Of a stretch of 64,000 bases of DNA, positions 8,046 to 16,303 are shown in pieces (positions within the stretch are counted from its first letter, which is position 1; each line of letters opens with the position of its first letter). The notes under the pieces are model-generated. The model worked only from the letters and a program-made list of their open reading frames with translations, was not told where the DNA came from and made no database searches. Both the position numbers and the translations under genes were made by a program. This stretch comes from Xiheimicrobium sp033763395 (GTDB lineage Bacteria; Myxococcota; Myxococcia; Myxococcales; Myxococcaceae): assembly GCA_033763395.1 (NCBI GenBank), contig JANRKQ010000129.1, positions 76,886 through 140,885 on the forward strand. The letters run 5' to 3'.

Positions 8046-9005
8046 TCAGTCAGCAGACGACAGGTGCACGGGCAGCTCGAAGGAACCGCCGACCCACGAC
8101 GGCGCGACGACCGTCGTCGGCTTGAAGACCGGCGACTGCACCAGGCGCATCACGAGCCGGCCTTTGACGACGCCGACGTTCTCCTGGCCGTCCTTCGGGT
8201 TCTTCTTCGGCAGCGTGGGCAGGCTCGTCAGCTCGACCCGCCAGGCGCACGCCGCGTCGTTGAATCGGTAGGCCCCCAGCTTCGCGTCGAAGACCTGGTT
8301 CTCGTACGAGCCACAGCCCTCGGTTGGCGTGCTCTTGCGCTCGTAGGTCTGCCCGGCCTTGAGGCCCGAGGGGAGCGTGATGCCGAACTCCGACATGCCT
8401 CCGCTGGCGAGGTCGGTCAGCCGCAGGAAAAAGGTGCCGTCGGCGGCGCGGCTCAGAAACCCATTCACCGGCTTCAGCGGGGTGCCGTTCGACTGGCCGC
8501 GCAAGGGCCCGGACACGCCCGACACGTCGAGGTCGTTCAAGAACGTCTGAAGGTCGACCGTCGGGGCCGGGGCCACGGGCGCGGCGACGGCCGGCTCGAG
8601 GGGGCCACACGCCGACGCGGTGACGGGCTCGAGGAAGCCACGGCCGATGGCGGCGCTCTCTCGCTCGCACGCGCCCTGCGTCGCCGAGCAGTACACCTGT
8701 TTCGCGCTCTTCACGTCGTAGACGAAGCAGAACGGTGTCGTGACCGGCTCGCACGGCGACATCCACTTCCCGCCGGCGCGCTGCTGCTCGGTGAGGCAGG
8801 CCGCCATCGAGTCCGCGCAGGTGTCGAACGCGCGCCCCGAGCCGGGGTTCTCGGTGGTGAAGCAGTACTGCGGCGTCGTCGGCATGTGCGCCAACGACGT
8901 CGACCAAGCGACGTCCTTCGGAAGGTTGCCGGTCATCGCGCCGAACAGCGCGCAGCCCGTGGTGGACAGCAGGGACAGCCAGAGAGTCAGTGAACGAAGC
9001 ACCAT
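8046..9005 (-). CDS. Putative lipoprotein of unknown function
   Basis: A 319-residue protein with a lipoprotein signal ending in STTGC (Cys18). The mature part has two zones. About 45-135 is Cys-rich (YCFTTENPG, FDTCADSMAACL, FCFVYDVKSAKQVYC, GACERESAA), repeating a pattern around spaced cysteines that probably form disulfides. A beta-rich domain follows a Pro/Ala linker (VAAPVAPAPTV). I recognise no family. The Spo0M-like gene follows after 29 bases, suggesting an operon. Confidence 0.65.
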   Translation of the reverse strand: MVLRSLTLWLSLLSTTGCALFGAMTGNLPKDVAWSTSLAHMPTTPQYCFTTENPGSGRAFDTCADSMAACLTEQQRAGGKWMSPCEPVTTPFCFVYDVKSAKQVYCSATQGACERESAAIGRGFLEPVTASACGPLEPAVAAPVAPAPTVDLQTFLNDLDVSGVSGPLRGQSNGTPLKPVNGFLSRAADGTFFLRLTDLASGGMSEFGITLPSGLKAGQTYERKSTPTEGCGSYENQVFDAKLGAYRFNDAACAWRVELTSLPTLPKKNPKDGQENVGVVKGRLVMRLVQSPVFKPTTVVAPSWVGGSFELPVHLSSAD

Positions 9006-9015
9006 GTTTTCCTCG

Positions 9016-9047
9016 CGTGAGTGGAAGCGGAAAGCCGCTCGTTCACG
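9016..9047 (-). other. Hairpin in the leader of the lipoprotein gene
   Basis: Nested arms AGCGG (9026-9030) / CCGCT (9035-9039) with an AAAG loop, and outer arms CGTGA (9016-9020) / TCACG (9043-9047), lie ten bases before the minus-strand ATG at 9005. It could shape mRNA access or mark a protein site; no known riboswitch is recognisable. Confidence 0.3.
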
Positions 9048-9094
9048 TGAGGGGGCGCCGGGTTTTTCACTGCATTCTTCGCGGCCTTTTTCTG

Positions 9095-9119
9095 AAAACC
9101 CCTGTGCTGAAGCGGGGTT
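9095..9119 (-). terminator. Terminator of the Ser/Thr kinase gene
   Basis: Read on the minus strand, AACCCC (9119-9114) pairs with GGGGTT (9102-9097) around an 11-base loop, followed at once by TTC and an A/T-rich stretch. It lies ten bases beyond the kinase stop codon. The stem is only six base pairs. Confidence 0.45.
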
Positions 9120-9128
9120 GGTTGGCGC

Positions 9129-10586
9129 TCAAAGGCGCTGGCCGTACACGTCGTCCTCCAGGCCGGCGTCCCGGGTGAGCGCGGGCGCAGCGCTCTTCGG
9201 CCGCTGCGTTACCACCGGCAAGCGACCGGCATCGAGCGCCGGTTCGGCCACGAGGGGCGGCGTCATCGGCGCCTCCGGTGTGGGTCGAAGGTCGCGCTCG
9301 GTGGGGCGCGAGGGCCGCGGCTCGTCCTCCGCTCCTGCCTTCTGGGCCCGGAGCGTCTTCGAGTCGATGACCTCGGGCGTTTCCGGCCGCGCAGTGACCG
9401 AAGGCGCAGGCCCGGCCGTGTTCTCGGCGTTGGGCGTCGGCGCCAGGTCGGGTGGGCCGTATTTCAGCCAGAGGGCCCACGCGGCCAGCGCCACCGCTCC
9501 AGCCCCAGCGACCATCAGCGGCCACCGCCCAGGGCGTGCAGTGGGGACGACCGGCGCCAAAGTCGCGCACCTCGCCAGCGCCTCGCGCAGCGCCGTCGCC
9601 GTCGGAAACCGTGCGTCCGGCGACTTCTCGAGGCACCGCGCGATGACGGCGGCGAGCGAGGCCGAGACGGTGTTCGGCAGCGGCGTCGGCGCGGCGTTGC
9701 GCACCCGCCAGGCGAGGTCGATGACGTCAGTTGCCCGGAACGGTGGCTCGCCCGTCAACAGACACTGCATCGTGCAGCCCAACGCCCAGAGGTCGACCAG
9801 CGGGCCGACCGCCAGGGTGCCGCTCACCTGCTCCGGGGCCATGAAGGCCGGTGAACCGACGAGGCCCGGCGTGGTCGTCTGCTTGAGGCCCGCCTCGATG
9901 AGGGGGTTCTCGGAGCGCGCGACGCCGAAGTCGAGGATGGCGATCGTCCCGTCGGCGCGGAGGAAGAGGTTGGCGGGCTTGAGGTCACGGTGAACGATGC
10001 CAGCGGCGTGCGCTGCCTCGAGGCCGAGGCAGGCCTCCATCATCCACCGAACGACGTCTGCCTCTTTCGCCGGCCCCTTGGTGGCGAGGCGAGCGTCGAG
10101 CGGTTGGCCGGTCAACAGCTCGAGCACCATGAAGGGCGTGCCGTCGTCCAGCTCCCCCAGGTCCAGCACGCGGTTGACGTGCGGGGAGCGCAGCGCCGCG
10201 GCGGCCCGGGCTTCTCGCGAGAACCGGGCGCGCGCGTCGGGCCGGTGCAGGTGCTCCGGCCGGATGAACTTGAGCGCCACGTCCTGGTTCAGTTGCAGGT
10301 GCCGCGCGCGCAGCACGACGCCCATGCCGCCGCGGCCCAGCACCTCGAGCACCTCGTACTTGCGCAGCAGCACCTCGCCCACCTGCACGGGCATGCCCTC
10401 GGCCAGCAGCGACGCGCGCGGCGCCGTGTCCTCGAGTCGGAGCGCGGCCAACGCCGACGAGAACGCCACGCGGCACGAGGTGCACCCATCGATGTGCACG
10501 GCCAGCGGCGCCGCTTCGTCCTCCGCGCACGCGCCCGAGGCCCAGCGCACGAGCGTCTCGTCGGAAGGGCAGGCCTCGAGCGTCAC
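9129..10586 (-). CDS. Membrane-bound eukaryotic-type serine/threonine protein kinase
   Basis: A 485-residue kinase. Residues 26-40 carry a zinc-finger-like HIDGCTSC (His31, Cys35, Cys38), as in anti-sigma zinc domains. The kinase domain covers about 77-340: GRGGMGVV loop (84-91), Lys106 in VALKF, HRDLKPAN (199-206), DFG (219-221) and APE (250-252), all intact, so it should be active. A single membrane segment at about 355-375 is followed by a Pro-rich tail of about 110 residues outside the cytoplasm. It is divergent from the TPR/sigma/RCC1 operon at 10688. The zinc-finger-like head and the neighbouring sigma factor suggest that it phosphorylates a regulator of that operon, which is inference. 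Confidence 0.9.
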   Translation of the reverse strand: MTLEACPSDETLVRWASGACAEDEAAPLAVHIDGCTSCRVAFSSALAALRLEDTAPRASLLAEGMPVQVGEVLLRKYEVLEVLGRGGMGVVLRARHLQLNQDVALKFIRPEHLHRPDARARFSREARAAAALRSPHVNRVLDLGELDDGTPFMVLELLTGQPLDARLATKGPAKEADVVRWMMEACLGLEAAHAAGIVHRDLKPANLFLRADGTIAILDFGVARSENPLIEAGLKQTTTPGLVGSPAFMAPEQVSGTLAVGPLVDLWALGCTMQCLLTGEPPFRATDVIDLAWRVRNAAPTPLPNTVSASLAAVIARCLEKSPDARFPTATALREALARCATLAPVVPTARPGRWPLMVAGAGAVALAAWALWLKYGPPDLAPTPNAENTAGPAPSVTARPETPEVIDSKTLRAQKAGAEDEPRPSRPTERDLRPTPEAPMTPPLVAEPALDAGRLPVVTQRPKSAAPALTRDAGLEDDVYGQRL

Positions 10587-10687
10587 GGCGCGGCGACTCT
10601 ATTGAGCCGCGCGTGGAACTCCAACAGCGTGCGCCCATCGTCGACTTCCCACCGCAGGCGCCCCTCGCGCTACGGTGATTCGTGGTC

Positions 10688-11662
10688 ATGCGTCGAGGTT
10701 CCTTCATCGCCTCCACCGGAGTCCTCGTGTCCGTGGGCGCCACGCTCGTGGCCAACCTGGTGGCCGCGCAGCCGCTGGGCGCGAGCGTGGCGTTCGACGA
10801 GGGGCGCCGGTTGCTCGCCGACGGACGGGTCGCCGAGGCCTGCGAGCGCTTCGCGTCGAGTCACCAGCAGGAGCCGGCGCTGGGGACGCTCCTCAACCTC
10901 GCCGACTGCCGGGAGCGGCTGGGCGAGACCGCCACGGCGTTCAAGCTGTTCAACGAAGCCCAGGCCTGGGCCGAGCGAAACCACGAAGCGCGCCGGGTGC
11001 AGGCCGCGAAGGCGCGCGTCGACGCCCTCAAGCCCCGGCTCTCGATGGTGGCGGTCGAGGTGCTGGGCAACGCGCCGCGGGCCAGCGTCGAGGTCTTCGC
11101 CAGCACCGTGCAGGGCCCGGCCGTCGCCCGCTGGAACCTCGAGGTCCCCCAGGCCGTCGCGCTCGACCCGGGCCGCTACGAGGTGGCCGTCGCGTGTGAC
11201 GGATACGAGCCGGCGCGGGTGCCGTTCGCGGTGACGGTGCCCGGCGTGATGAAGGTGGTGGTGCCCGCGCTGCGCCCGCGTGCAGCCTCGGAGCCTGCGG
11301 TGGCGGTGGCGCCTCGACCAGCCACCGTCGCGCCCTCGCTCACGCCGGGTCCGCTCGCGGTGGTCGATGCCCGGCCGCCCCGGTGGGCTGGCCCCACGTT
11401 GGTGGGCGTGGGCGCCGCGTTCGCCGTCGGGTTCGGCCTCTTGTTCGGAGTGGCGCTCGACGTGCTCGTCCGCACCGGGGCGCAGCAACAGGACCAGGCA
11501 GCCCTGACGGTGACGCGGCAGGCCTGGCAGACGGCCGTCTGGCAGGCGGTGGTGGGGAGCGTCGGGGCCGCCGCTGGGCTCGCGGCCGTGTCGGTCGGCG
11601 TGGCGCTGCTGGGACGGGACTCGGGTGCAGGCGCGCAGGTGGCGCTGGGGGGCGCGTGGTGA
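10688..11662 (+). CDS. TPR/PEGA-like membrane protein
   Basis: 324 residues from ATG 10688 (a GTG at 10682 is an alternative). A signal-like hydrophobic segment covers the first 25 residues. A TPR-like region follows (ASVAFDEGRRLLADGRVAEACERF to AAKARVDALKPR), then a beta-rich PEGA-like domain (EVPQAVALDPGRYEVAVACDGYEP) and two C-terminal membrane segments (about 235-260 and 285-308). Such proteins are common beside myxobacterial Ser/Thr kinases. The stop overlaps the GTG start of the sigma factor (GTGA), so the two are translationally coupled. Confidence 0.7.
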   Translation: MRRGSFIASTGVLVSVGATLVANLVAAQPLGASVAFDEGRRLLADGRVAEACERFASSHQQEPALGTLLNLADCRERLGETATAFKLFNEAQAWAERNHEARRVQAAKARVDALKPRLSMVAVEVLGNAPRASVEVFASTVQGPAVARWNLEVPQAVALDPGRYEVAVACDGYEPARVPFAVTVPGVMKVVVPALRPRAASEPAVAVAPRPATVAPSLTPGPLAVVDARPPRWAGPTLVGVGAAFAVGFGLLFGVALDVLVRTGAQQQDQAALTVTRQAWQTAVWQAVVGSVGAAAGLAAVSVGVALLGRDSGAGAQVALGGAW

Positions 11663-12459
11663 CGAGCCCGCTCTTCTCGCAGGCCCTCGCCCAGCACCCG
11701 ACGCTCGCCGTCACGCCCGAGGCCTTCGAGGCCGGCTGGCAGGCCCGCTCCGGCGAGGGGCCGCTCGACCCGGCGCGGGCCGGCGACGTGCTGATGGCGG
11801 TCGCGCTCGAGCACGCCGACGCTGCGGCCGTGAAGTGGCTGCGGCGAGAAATCGCGGCCGCGCTCGGGCAGGTGAGCAACCGCGTTCCGCGGCAGTTGTG
11901 GGACGACATCGAGTCGGACGTGGTGGTGCGCCTCACGATGGGCACCGACGCCGGCGCGGCCCGCATTCGCGACTACTCGGGCCGGGGCCCGCTCGCGGCC
12001 TGGGTGCGGGTGGTGGTGGTTCGGCACGCCTTGTCGCGCGCGCCTGCCGCGGCCCGGGCCGACGAGACCGACCTCGAGGAGGCGGTGCTGGAGGACGTCG
12101 AGCGCAGCGCCACGGGAATCGACGCGAAGCTCATGCGGGCCCGCCTCAAGGGCGTGTTGGGCCCCGCGCTCGTCGCGGCCATCGGGCGGCTCGAGCCCCG
12201 CGAGCGCTCGCTGCTGCGGCTCCACTTCCTCGAAGGCGCGACGCTCGACGAGCTCGCCCGGACCTATGGCGTCCACTCGGCCACGGTGGCGCGGTGGCTG
12301 GCGACGGCGAAGGCCTCGTTCCTCACGGCCGCGCGTGACACGGTGGCGCCGCTCGCGGGCGTCGGACGCCTCGAGGTCGACAGCCTCGTGCGCGCGCTCG
12401 AAGGGAGCCTCGACGTCAGCCTCCATCGGGTGCTGCGAAGCACCGCGGATCACCCATGA
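11659..12459 (+). CDS. Sigma-70 family protein, Myxococcales-type
   Basis: 266 residues from GTG 11659, which overlaps the preceding stop. The C-terminal half is a clear sigma region 4: LEPRERSLLRLHFLEGATL, then the helix-turn-helix ELARTYGVHSATVARWL. The N-terminal half is a poorly conserved region 2 (DDIESDVVVRLTMG, RIRDYSGRGPLAAWVRVVV). It fits the Myxococcales-restricted sigma group described as TIGR03001 (Sig-70_gmx1), but I cannot run the model. The weak region 2 leaves open whether it melts promoters itself. Its stop overlaps the RCC1 lipoprotein start (ATGA). The divergent kinase is the obvious candidate regulator. Confidence 0.75.
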   Translation: MTSPLFSQALAQHPTLAVTPEAFEAGWQARSGEGPLDPARAGDVLMAVALEHADAAAVKWLRREIAAALGQVSNRVPRQLWDDIESDVVVRLTMGTDAGAARIRDYSGRGPLAAWVRVVVVRHALSRAPAAARADETDLEEAVLEDVERSATGIDAKLMRARLKGVLGPALVAAIGRLEPRERSLLRLHFLEGATLDELARTYGVHSATVARWLATAKASFLTAARDTVAPLAGVGRLEVDSLVRALEGSLDVSLHRVLRSTADHP

Positions 12460-13829
12460 GGTGGGCCTTCGTCCTGCTGGCGTTGAGCCTCTCGTGCTCG
12501 CCGCCCACGAGGTTCCTCTGCGACCCGGTGACTGGGGCCGACTGCCCGGCCGATGGCGGAGGCGGCGGGGTCGCTGGTGGCTCGGCAGGCGGCGGAGTTG
12601 CTGGTGGCACGGCAGGCGGCTCGGCGGCTGGTGGCCTCGCAGGGGGCGGCGGGCCGTCGTCGTGCGAACCATGTACCGCTGGAGGCCTGGGCGAGGCCGC
12701 CTGCGTGCAGGGACGCTGTGTCATCACCTGCAACCCGGGCACCCTGCCGACCGGGACGAGCTGCGAGTTGCCGGTGATGGTCGCCGTCTCGAAGCTCTCG
12801 GTCTGCGTGCGCACGGCAGCGGGCAACGTCGGCTGCGCCGGCTTGACGGCGACGGGCCGCCTCTCGTCGGGGTCTGCGCTCGCCTTGACGTCGCTGGCGG
12901 AGCCGGCGACGGGCCTGAGCGCCGGCGGCGGAGCGGTGTGCGCCGTGACGACGGCACGCCGGGTCTATTGCTGGGGCAGCAACTCCCGCGGCGAGCTCGG
13001 CAACGGCATGCTCACCACCGCCGAGCCGGTGCCGACCCGCGTCGTGGCCGACGACCTCGTCGACGTCACGCAGTCGGGCCTGCATGGCTGTGCGGTGCGG
13101 GGTGACGGCGGCGCAGTGTGCTGGGGATCCAATCTGGCCAACATTGGCTTCGCCGCTGGAGGCCCGACGTCGGTGACGACGCCGCTCGCCGTGACCGCGC
13201 TCTCGCTGCCGACTTCACGCGTTCGGGCGCGCGACTACCCGACGGTGGCGCTCTCCGCCGATGGGCGCGTGGCGGGCTGGGGGCCAGACTTTTTCCTCCA
13301 GGGTGACTCGACCTTTCCGACGATGTCGGGCGCACGCACGCTGCAGTTGCCGTTTCGCGTGCGGGTGCTCGAGCCCGGCCCGGCCGTCCGGTTCGCGGTC
13401 GACCTCGACGGAGGTCTCTGGCTGTGGGGGTTGCCACCCATGCCCGGCCTCGGGAGTCCACTCGTCTTCAACGCCGATGCGGGGCCGTCGGGGTTCTCGA
13501 GGGAGCCGCTGCGCACCACTGCGCCGCCCGACGTCGTCGACGTGTGCCAGGGCAGCGCTCACGTCTGCGTCCTGACCCGCAGCGGGCAGGTGTGGTGCTG
13601 GGGTGACAACACCTTCGGCCAGCTGGGAGATGGCGCGTACCTTCCACGCGGCACACCGATGGCCATTCCGAACCTCGTCGCCACCTCGCTCTCGTGCAGC
13701 GACGACTTCACCTGCGCGACGACGGCCAGCGGCGTTCAGTGCTGGGGCCGCAACGTGAGCGAGCGCCTGGGGACAGCGCTGCCGATGCAGTCGCCATCGC
13801 CTCGGCTGGTGCAGTCCCGCGGCCCGTGA
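12456..13829 (+). CDS. Secreted RCC1-repeat lipoprotein
   Basis: 457 residues. The signal ends at LSLSC (Cys14), a plausible lipobox, followed by a low-complexity linker of VAGG/SAGG units (about 34-67) and a Cys-rich patch (SSCEPCTAGG). The remainder forms a beta propeller of RCC1 type: repeated G-x-V-x-C-W-G units (RRVYCWGSNSRGELGNG, AVCWGSNLAN, VWCWGDNTFGQLGDG, VQCWGRNVSERLG). Each blade carries paired Cys, as in the extracellular RCC1 proteins of myxobacteria. It is probably anchored outside the cell and translated in coupling with the sigma factor upstream. Ligand unknown. Confidence 0.82.
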   Translation: MRWAFVLLALSLSCSPPTRFLCDPVTGADCPADGGGGGVAGGSAGGGVAGGTAGGSAAGGLAGGGGPSSCEPCTAGGLGEAACVQGRCVITCNPGTLPTGTSCELPVMVAVSKLSVCVRTAAGNVGCAGLTATGRLSSGSALALTSLAEPATGLSAGGGAVCAVTTARRVYCWGSNSRGELGNGMLTTAEPVPTRVVADDLVDVTQSGLHGCAVRGDGGAVCWGSNLANIGFAAGGPTSVTTPLAVTALSLPTSRVRARDYPTVALSADGRVAGWGPDFFLQGDSTFPTMSGARTLQLPFRVRVLEPGPAVRFAVDLDGGLWLWGLPPMPGLGSPLVFNADAGPSGFSREPLRTTAPPDVVDVCQGSAHVCVLTRSGQVWCWGDNTFGQLGDGAYLPRGTPMAIPNLVATSLSCSDDFTCATTASGVQCWGRNVSERLGTALPMQSPSPRLVQSRGP

Positions 13830-13876
13830 CGCGATTTGTGGATCAACCCGTGCGCCGCAGAGGCTATAGGCGCGCC

Positions 13877-14458
13877 ATGGCTGCGAAGAAGAAGACCACC
13901 CGGAACAAGGCCGAGCCGAAGAAGAAGCCCGTCATCAAGAAGGCGGCGAAGCGGGCCCCTGCGCGCAAGGCGGCACCGAAGAAGTCGGCGTCGAAGAAGC
14001 CCGCGGGCAAGAAGCCGGCCCGAAAGGTGGCTCCACGGAAGGCCCGCCGGGCCCCGGTCAAGCGCCCCGCGCCGAAGAAGCGCGCCGCTCCGAAGCAGGC
14101 CCCGCGCGTCCCCAACCCGGAGGGCCTCGAGCTCGCCCGCGCCGTCGCGCAGGTCGCCCTCGACAAGAAGGCCGAGAACGTTCAGCTCCTCGACCTCACC
14201 CACAAGGCCGGCGCCGTCGGCTACGACTACCTCGTCATCGCCAGCGGTGACTCTGACGTGCAGCTCGACGCGATGAAGTCCGGTGTCGAGGAGCTGCTCA
14301 AGGCCCGTGCCCGCAAGCCCTCGTCTGTCGAGCCCTCGCCCGACTGGGTCTGCCTCAACCTCGATGACGTGGTGGTGCACTTCTTCACGCCCGACAAGCG
14401 CGAGATGTACGACCTCGAGGGCCTCTGGAGCGACGCGCAGCGCCTGCCGTTGTCGTGA
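13877..14458 (+). CDS. rsfS: Ribosomal silencing factor RsfS with a histone-H1-like N-terminal extension
   Basis: 193 residues from ATG 13877. The C-terminal domain (about 82-193) is RsfS/Iojap: GYDYLVIASGDSDVQ and VCLNLDDVVVHFFTPDKRE, then YDLEGLWSDAQRLPL. RsfS binds uL14 on the large subunit and blocks subunit joining when nutrients are scarce. The first 77 or so residues are unusual: a Lys/Ala/Pro/Arg tail with repeated KKPA, PKK and RKA units, like the AAKP tails of histone H1-type proteins. This roughly doubles the usual length. The tail may bind rRNA or DNA. The stop overlaps the rlmH start. Confidence 0.9.
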   Translation: MAAKKKTTRNKAEPKKKPVIKKAAKRAPARKAAPKKSASKKPAGKKPARKVAPRKARRAPVKRPAPKKRAAPKQAPRVPNPEGLELARAVAQVALDKKAENVQLLDLTHKAGAVGYDYLVIASGDSDVQLDAMKSGVEELLKARARKPSSVEPSPDWVCLNLDDVVVHFFTPDKREMYDLEGLWSDAQRLPLS

Positions 14459-14913
14459 AGCTCACCGTCCTCTCCATCGGCAAGGAGCGCTCGGGCCTCT
14501 TCAAGCCCGGCGTCGACGAGTACGCGAAGCGGCTCTCGCACGTCGCGAAGCTCGAGCTCGTCGAGCTGCCCGAGTCACGCCGCAGCGGCGCCCAGGCGAA
14601 GGCCGACGAGGCGGAAGCCATTCTGTCGCGGCTCAAACCCACGGACGTGCTGGTCGCGCTCGATGAAGCCGGAAAAGCGCTCGCCAGCGTGCCCTTCGCG
14701 AAGTGGCTCGAGACCCACCAGAGCCAGGGCCGGCATGTCGTCTTCGTCATCGGAGGAGACGAGGGCCTCGACGCCTCGATCCGCGCGCGCGCCCAGCTCA
14801 CGCTGTCGCTCTCGGCCATGACGATGCCGCACCGGCTCGCGCGCCTGGTGCTCATGGAGCAGCTCTACCGCGCCTTCTCCATCCTTCGCGGCGAGCCGTA
14901 CCACAAGGCCTGA
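14455..14913 (+). CDS. rlmH: 23S rRNA (pseudouridine1915-N3)-methyltransferase RlmH
   Basis: 152 residues from GTG 14455, overlapping the rsfS stop (GTGA). It is a SPOUT methyltransferase that methylates pseudouridine 1915 in helix 69 of 23S rRNA using S-adenosylmethionine. Family features are all present: the start MKLTVLSIGK, the knot region VVFVIGGDEGLD and the C-terminal MEQLYRAFSILRGEPYHK. Length is standard. Pairing of rsfS with rlmH is common across bacteria and joins two late-ribosome functions. Confidence 0.96.
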   Translation: MKLTVLSIGKERSGLFKPGVDEYAKRLSHVAKLELVELPESRRSGAQAKADEAEAILSRLKPTDVLVALDEAGKALASVPFAKWLETHQSQGRHVVFVIGGDEGLDASIRARAQLTLSLSAMTMPHRLARLVLMEQLYRAFSILRGEPYHKA

Positions 14914-14956
14914 CGCGCCCTTGCAGCGGGCCGCGGCGCGCGCTGAGCTTGGAGGC

Positions 14957-15307
14957 ATGCGAATCGCGCTCCTGGTGCTCACGCTCGTCGCCCCCAGCGC
15001 GCTCGCCGATCAATGCGCGTGGATTCCGCGCGGGCAGGCCGAGACGGCCATCTCGAAGCTCAAGGGGAAGAACGTCATCGAGTGGTGCGAGCCCTGCGGC
15101 GAGGTGAAGCCCGCGAAGGCAACCGCGAAGAAGGCGTCGGTCGTCACCACCAGGCCGGTCGACGACGGAAAGCTCGGAGAGGTGCTGGTGAACGAGAAGC
15201 CCGTCGACCTCGCGTACCTCTTCGTCGAGTGGGGCAACACCTACCGCAACGTCGCCTCCCTCGTCGGGTGCCCCGCGACCGGCGTGTCGAAGCGCCTCGC
15301 CTGGTGA
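14957..15307 (+). CDS. Small secreted protein with WCEPCGE motif
   Basis: 116 residues from ATG 14957. A GGAGG ribosome site lies only one base before the ATG, an unusually tight spacing. Residues 1-17 are a signal peptide (MRIALLVLTLVAPSALA). The mature part has one CxxC in EWCEPCGE, two further Cys and a Lys/Ala patch (KPAKATAKK). The CxxC resembles a thioredoxin-type or metal-binding pair, but the rest is not a thioredoxin fold. I do not recognise the family. It sits three bases before the radical SAM gene and may be co-expressed with it. Confidence 0.65.
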   Translation: MRIALLVLTLVAPSALADQCAWIPRGQAETAISKLKGKNVIEWCEPCGEVKPAKATAKKASVVTTRPVDDGKLGEVLVNEKPVDLAYLFVEWGNTYRNVASLVGCPATGVSKRLAW

Positions 15308-15310
15308 CTG

Positions 15311-16201
15311 ATGTCGCTCGCTCCGCTGCCTGGCTTCATCGAGGTCGAAATCGGCACGTACTGCAACCGGCAGTGCGCCTGGTGCCCCAACGGCTGGCAT
15401 GACCGCGGCCTCGAGGCGCGCTCGAAGTCGATGCGGGACCAGACGTGGCGGGCGCTGCTCGGCGATCTCTCGGGGGCCGGCTTCTCGGGCTGGTTCGCCT
15501 TCCACAACTACAACGAGCCGATGGCCGACCCGCGCCTGCTCGAGCGCATGCGAGACGCGCACGCGGCGATGCCACGGGCGAAGCTCGAGGTGCACACGAA
15601 CGGTGATTTCCTCACCGCCGCCTCGATGCGCGAACTCCAGCACGCGGGCTGCGCGCTGACGCGGGTGACCCTCTACCCGTCGAACGAGAAGGCGCTCGAG
15701 CCGCCCGACGAGGCGCGCCTGCATCGGTTCCTCGGCCGTCTCGGGCTGTCGAGCGAGGACCGCGTCGTGAAGGCCTCGAAGCTCGAGCATCGCGTGCGCG
15801 TCGGGACGATGGACGTCATCGTTCGGCTGCCCCGCATCGAGCACTACACCGACCGAGCTGGCACCGTGCACTTCGAGCCGCTGACGTCGACCGAGCCGCG
15901 CACCGCGCCGTGCTGGCTGCCCTTCCACTCCGCCGCCATCGACGTGCACGGCGCGCTGAAGCTGTGCTGCCACCTCTACGACACCACCGAGCCGGCGATG
16001 AAGACGTACGTCATCGGCAACGTGGGTGAGGCCTCGTTCACCTCGCTGTGGCGCTCGCGCCGAATGGACTCGCTCCGGCGCCAGCTCGCGCGCGCGGACT
16101 TTTCGAAGCTGAAGGCCTGCGCGTCGTGCGCGCACGTCTCTCCGTCGTGGATGGTGCCGCGCGCGAGGGCCCGGGCGCGCAGCCAGGGGTGGGTCGATTG
16201 A
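15311..16201 (+). CDS. Radical SAM/SPASM-type enzyme
   Basis: 296 residues. Cys18, Cys22 and Cys25 in YCNRQCAWCPN form the radical S-adenosylmethionine iron-sulfur site. A C-terminal SPASM-like set follows: APCWLPFHS, LKLCCHLYD and KACASCAHVSP, which would hold one or two auxiliary clusters. Such enzymes modify peptides or small molecules. The conserved core FAFHNYNEPMADPRL corresponds to the glycine/Asn-Glu-Pro region of radical SAM proteins. No precursor peptide of the usual RiPP kind is visible next to it, only the small Cys protein upstream. Substrate unknown. Confidence 0.82.
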   Translation: MSLAPLPGFIEVEIGTYCNRQCAWCPNGWHDRGLEARSKSMRDQTWRALLGDLSGAGFSGWFAFHNYNEPMADPRLLERMRDAHAAMPRAKLEVHTNGDFLTAASMRELQHAGCALTRVTLYPSNEKALEPPDEARLHRFLGRLGLSSEDRVVKASKLEHRVRVGTMDVIVRLPRIEHYTDRAGTVHFEPLTSTEPRTAPCWLPFHSAAIDVHGALKLCCHLYDTTEPAMKTYVIGNVGEASFTSLWRSRRMDSLRRQLARADFSKLKACASCAHVSPSWMVPRARARARSQGWVD

Positions 16202-16225
16202 GGGTGGCGCGTGACGTCGCGTCCC

Positions 16226-16240
16226 AGCCGGCCGGCTTTT
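16226..16240 (+). terminator. Terminator of the radical SAM gene
   Basis: AGCC (16226-16229) and GGCT (16234-16237) pair around GGCC and run into TTTT (16237-16240), 25 bases past the stop codon. A second hairpin, CTCGCG/CGCGAG (16251-16271), lies on the side of the convergent operon ending at 16304. Confidence 0.45.
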
Positions 16241-16303
16241 CGACAGGTCACTCGCGTTCGCGATTCGCGAGACGGTCGACGCACTCGGCCCATGCGGGGC
16301 GAC

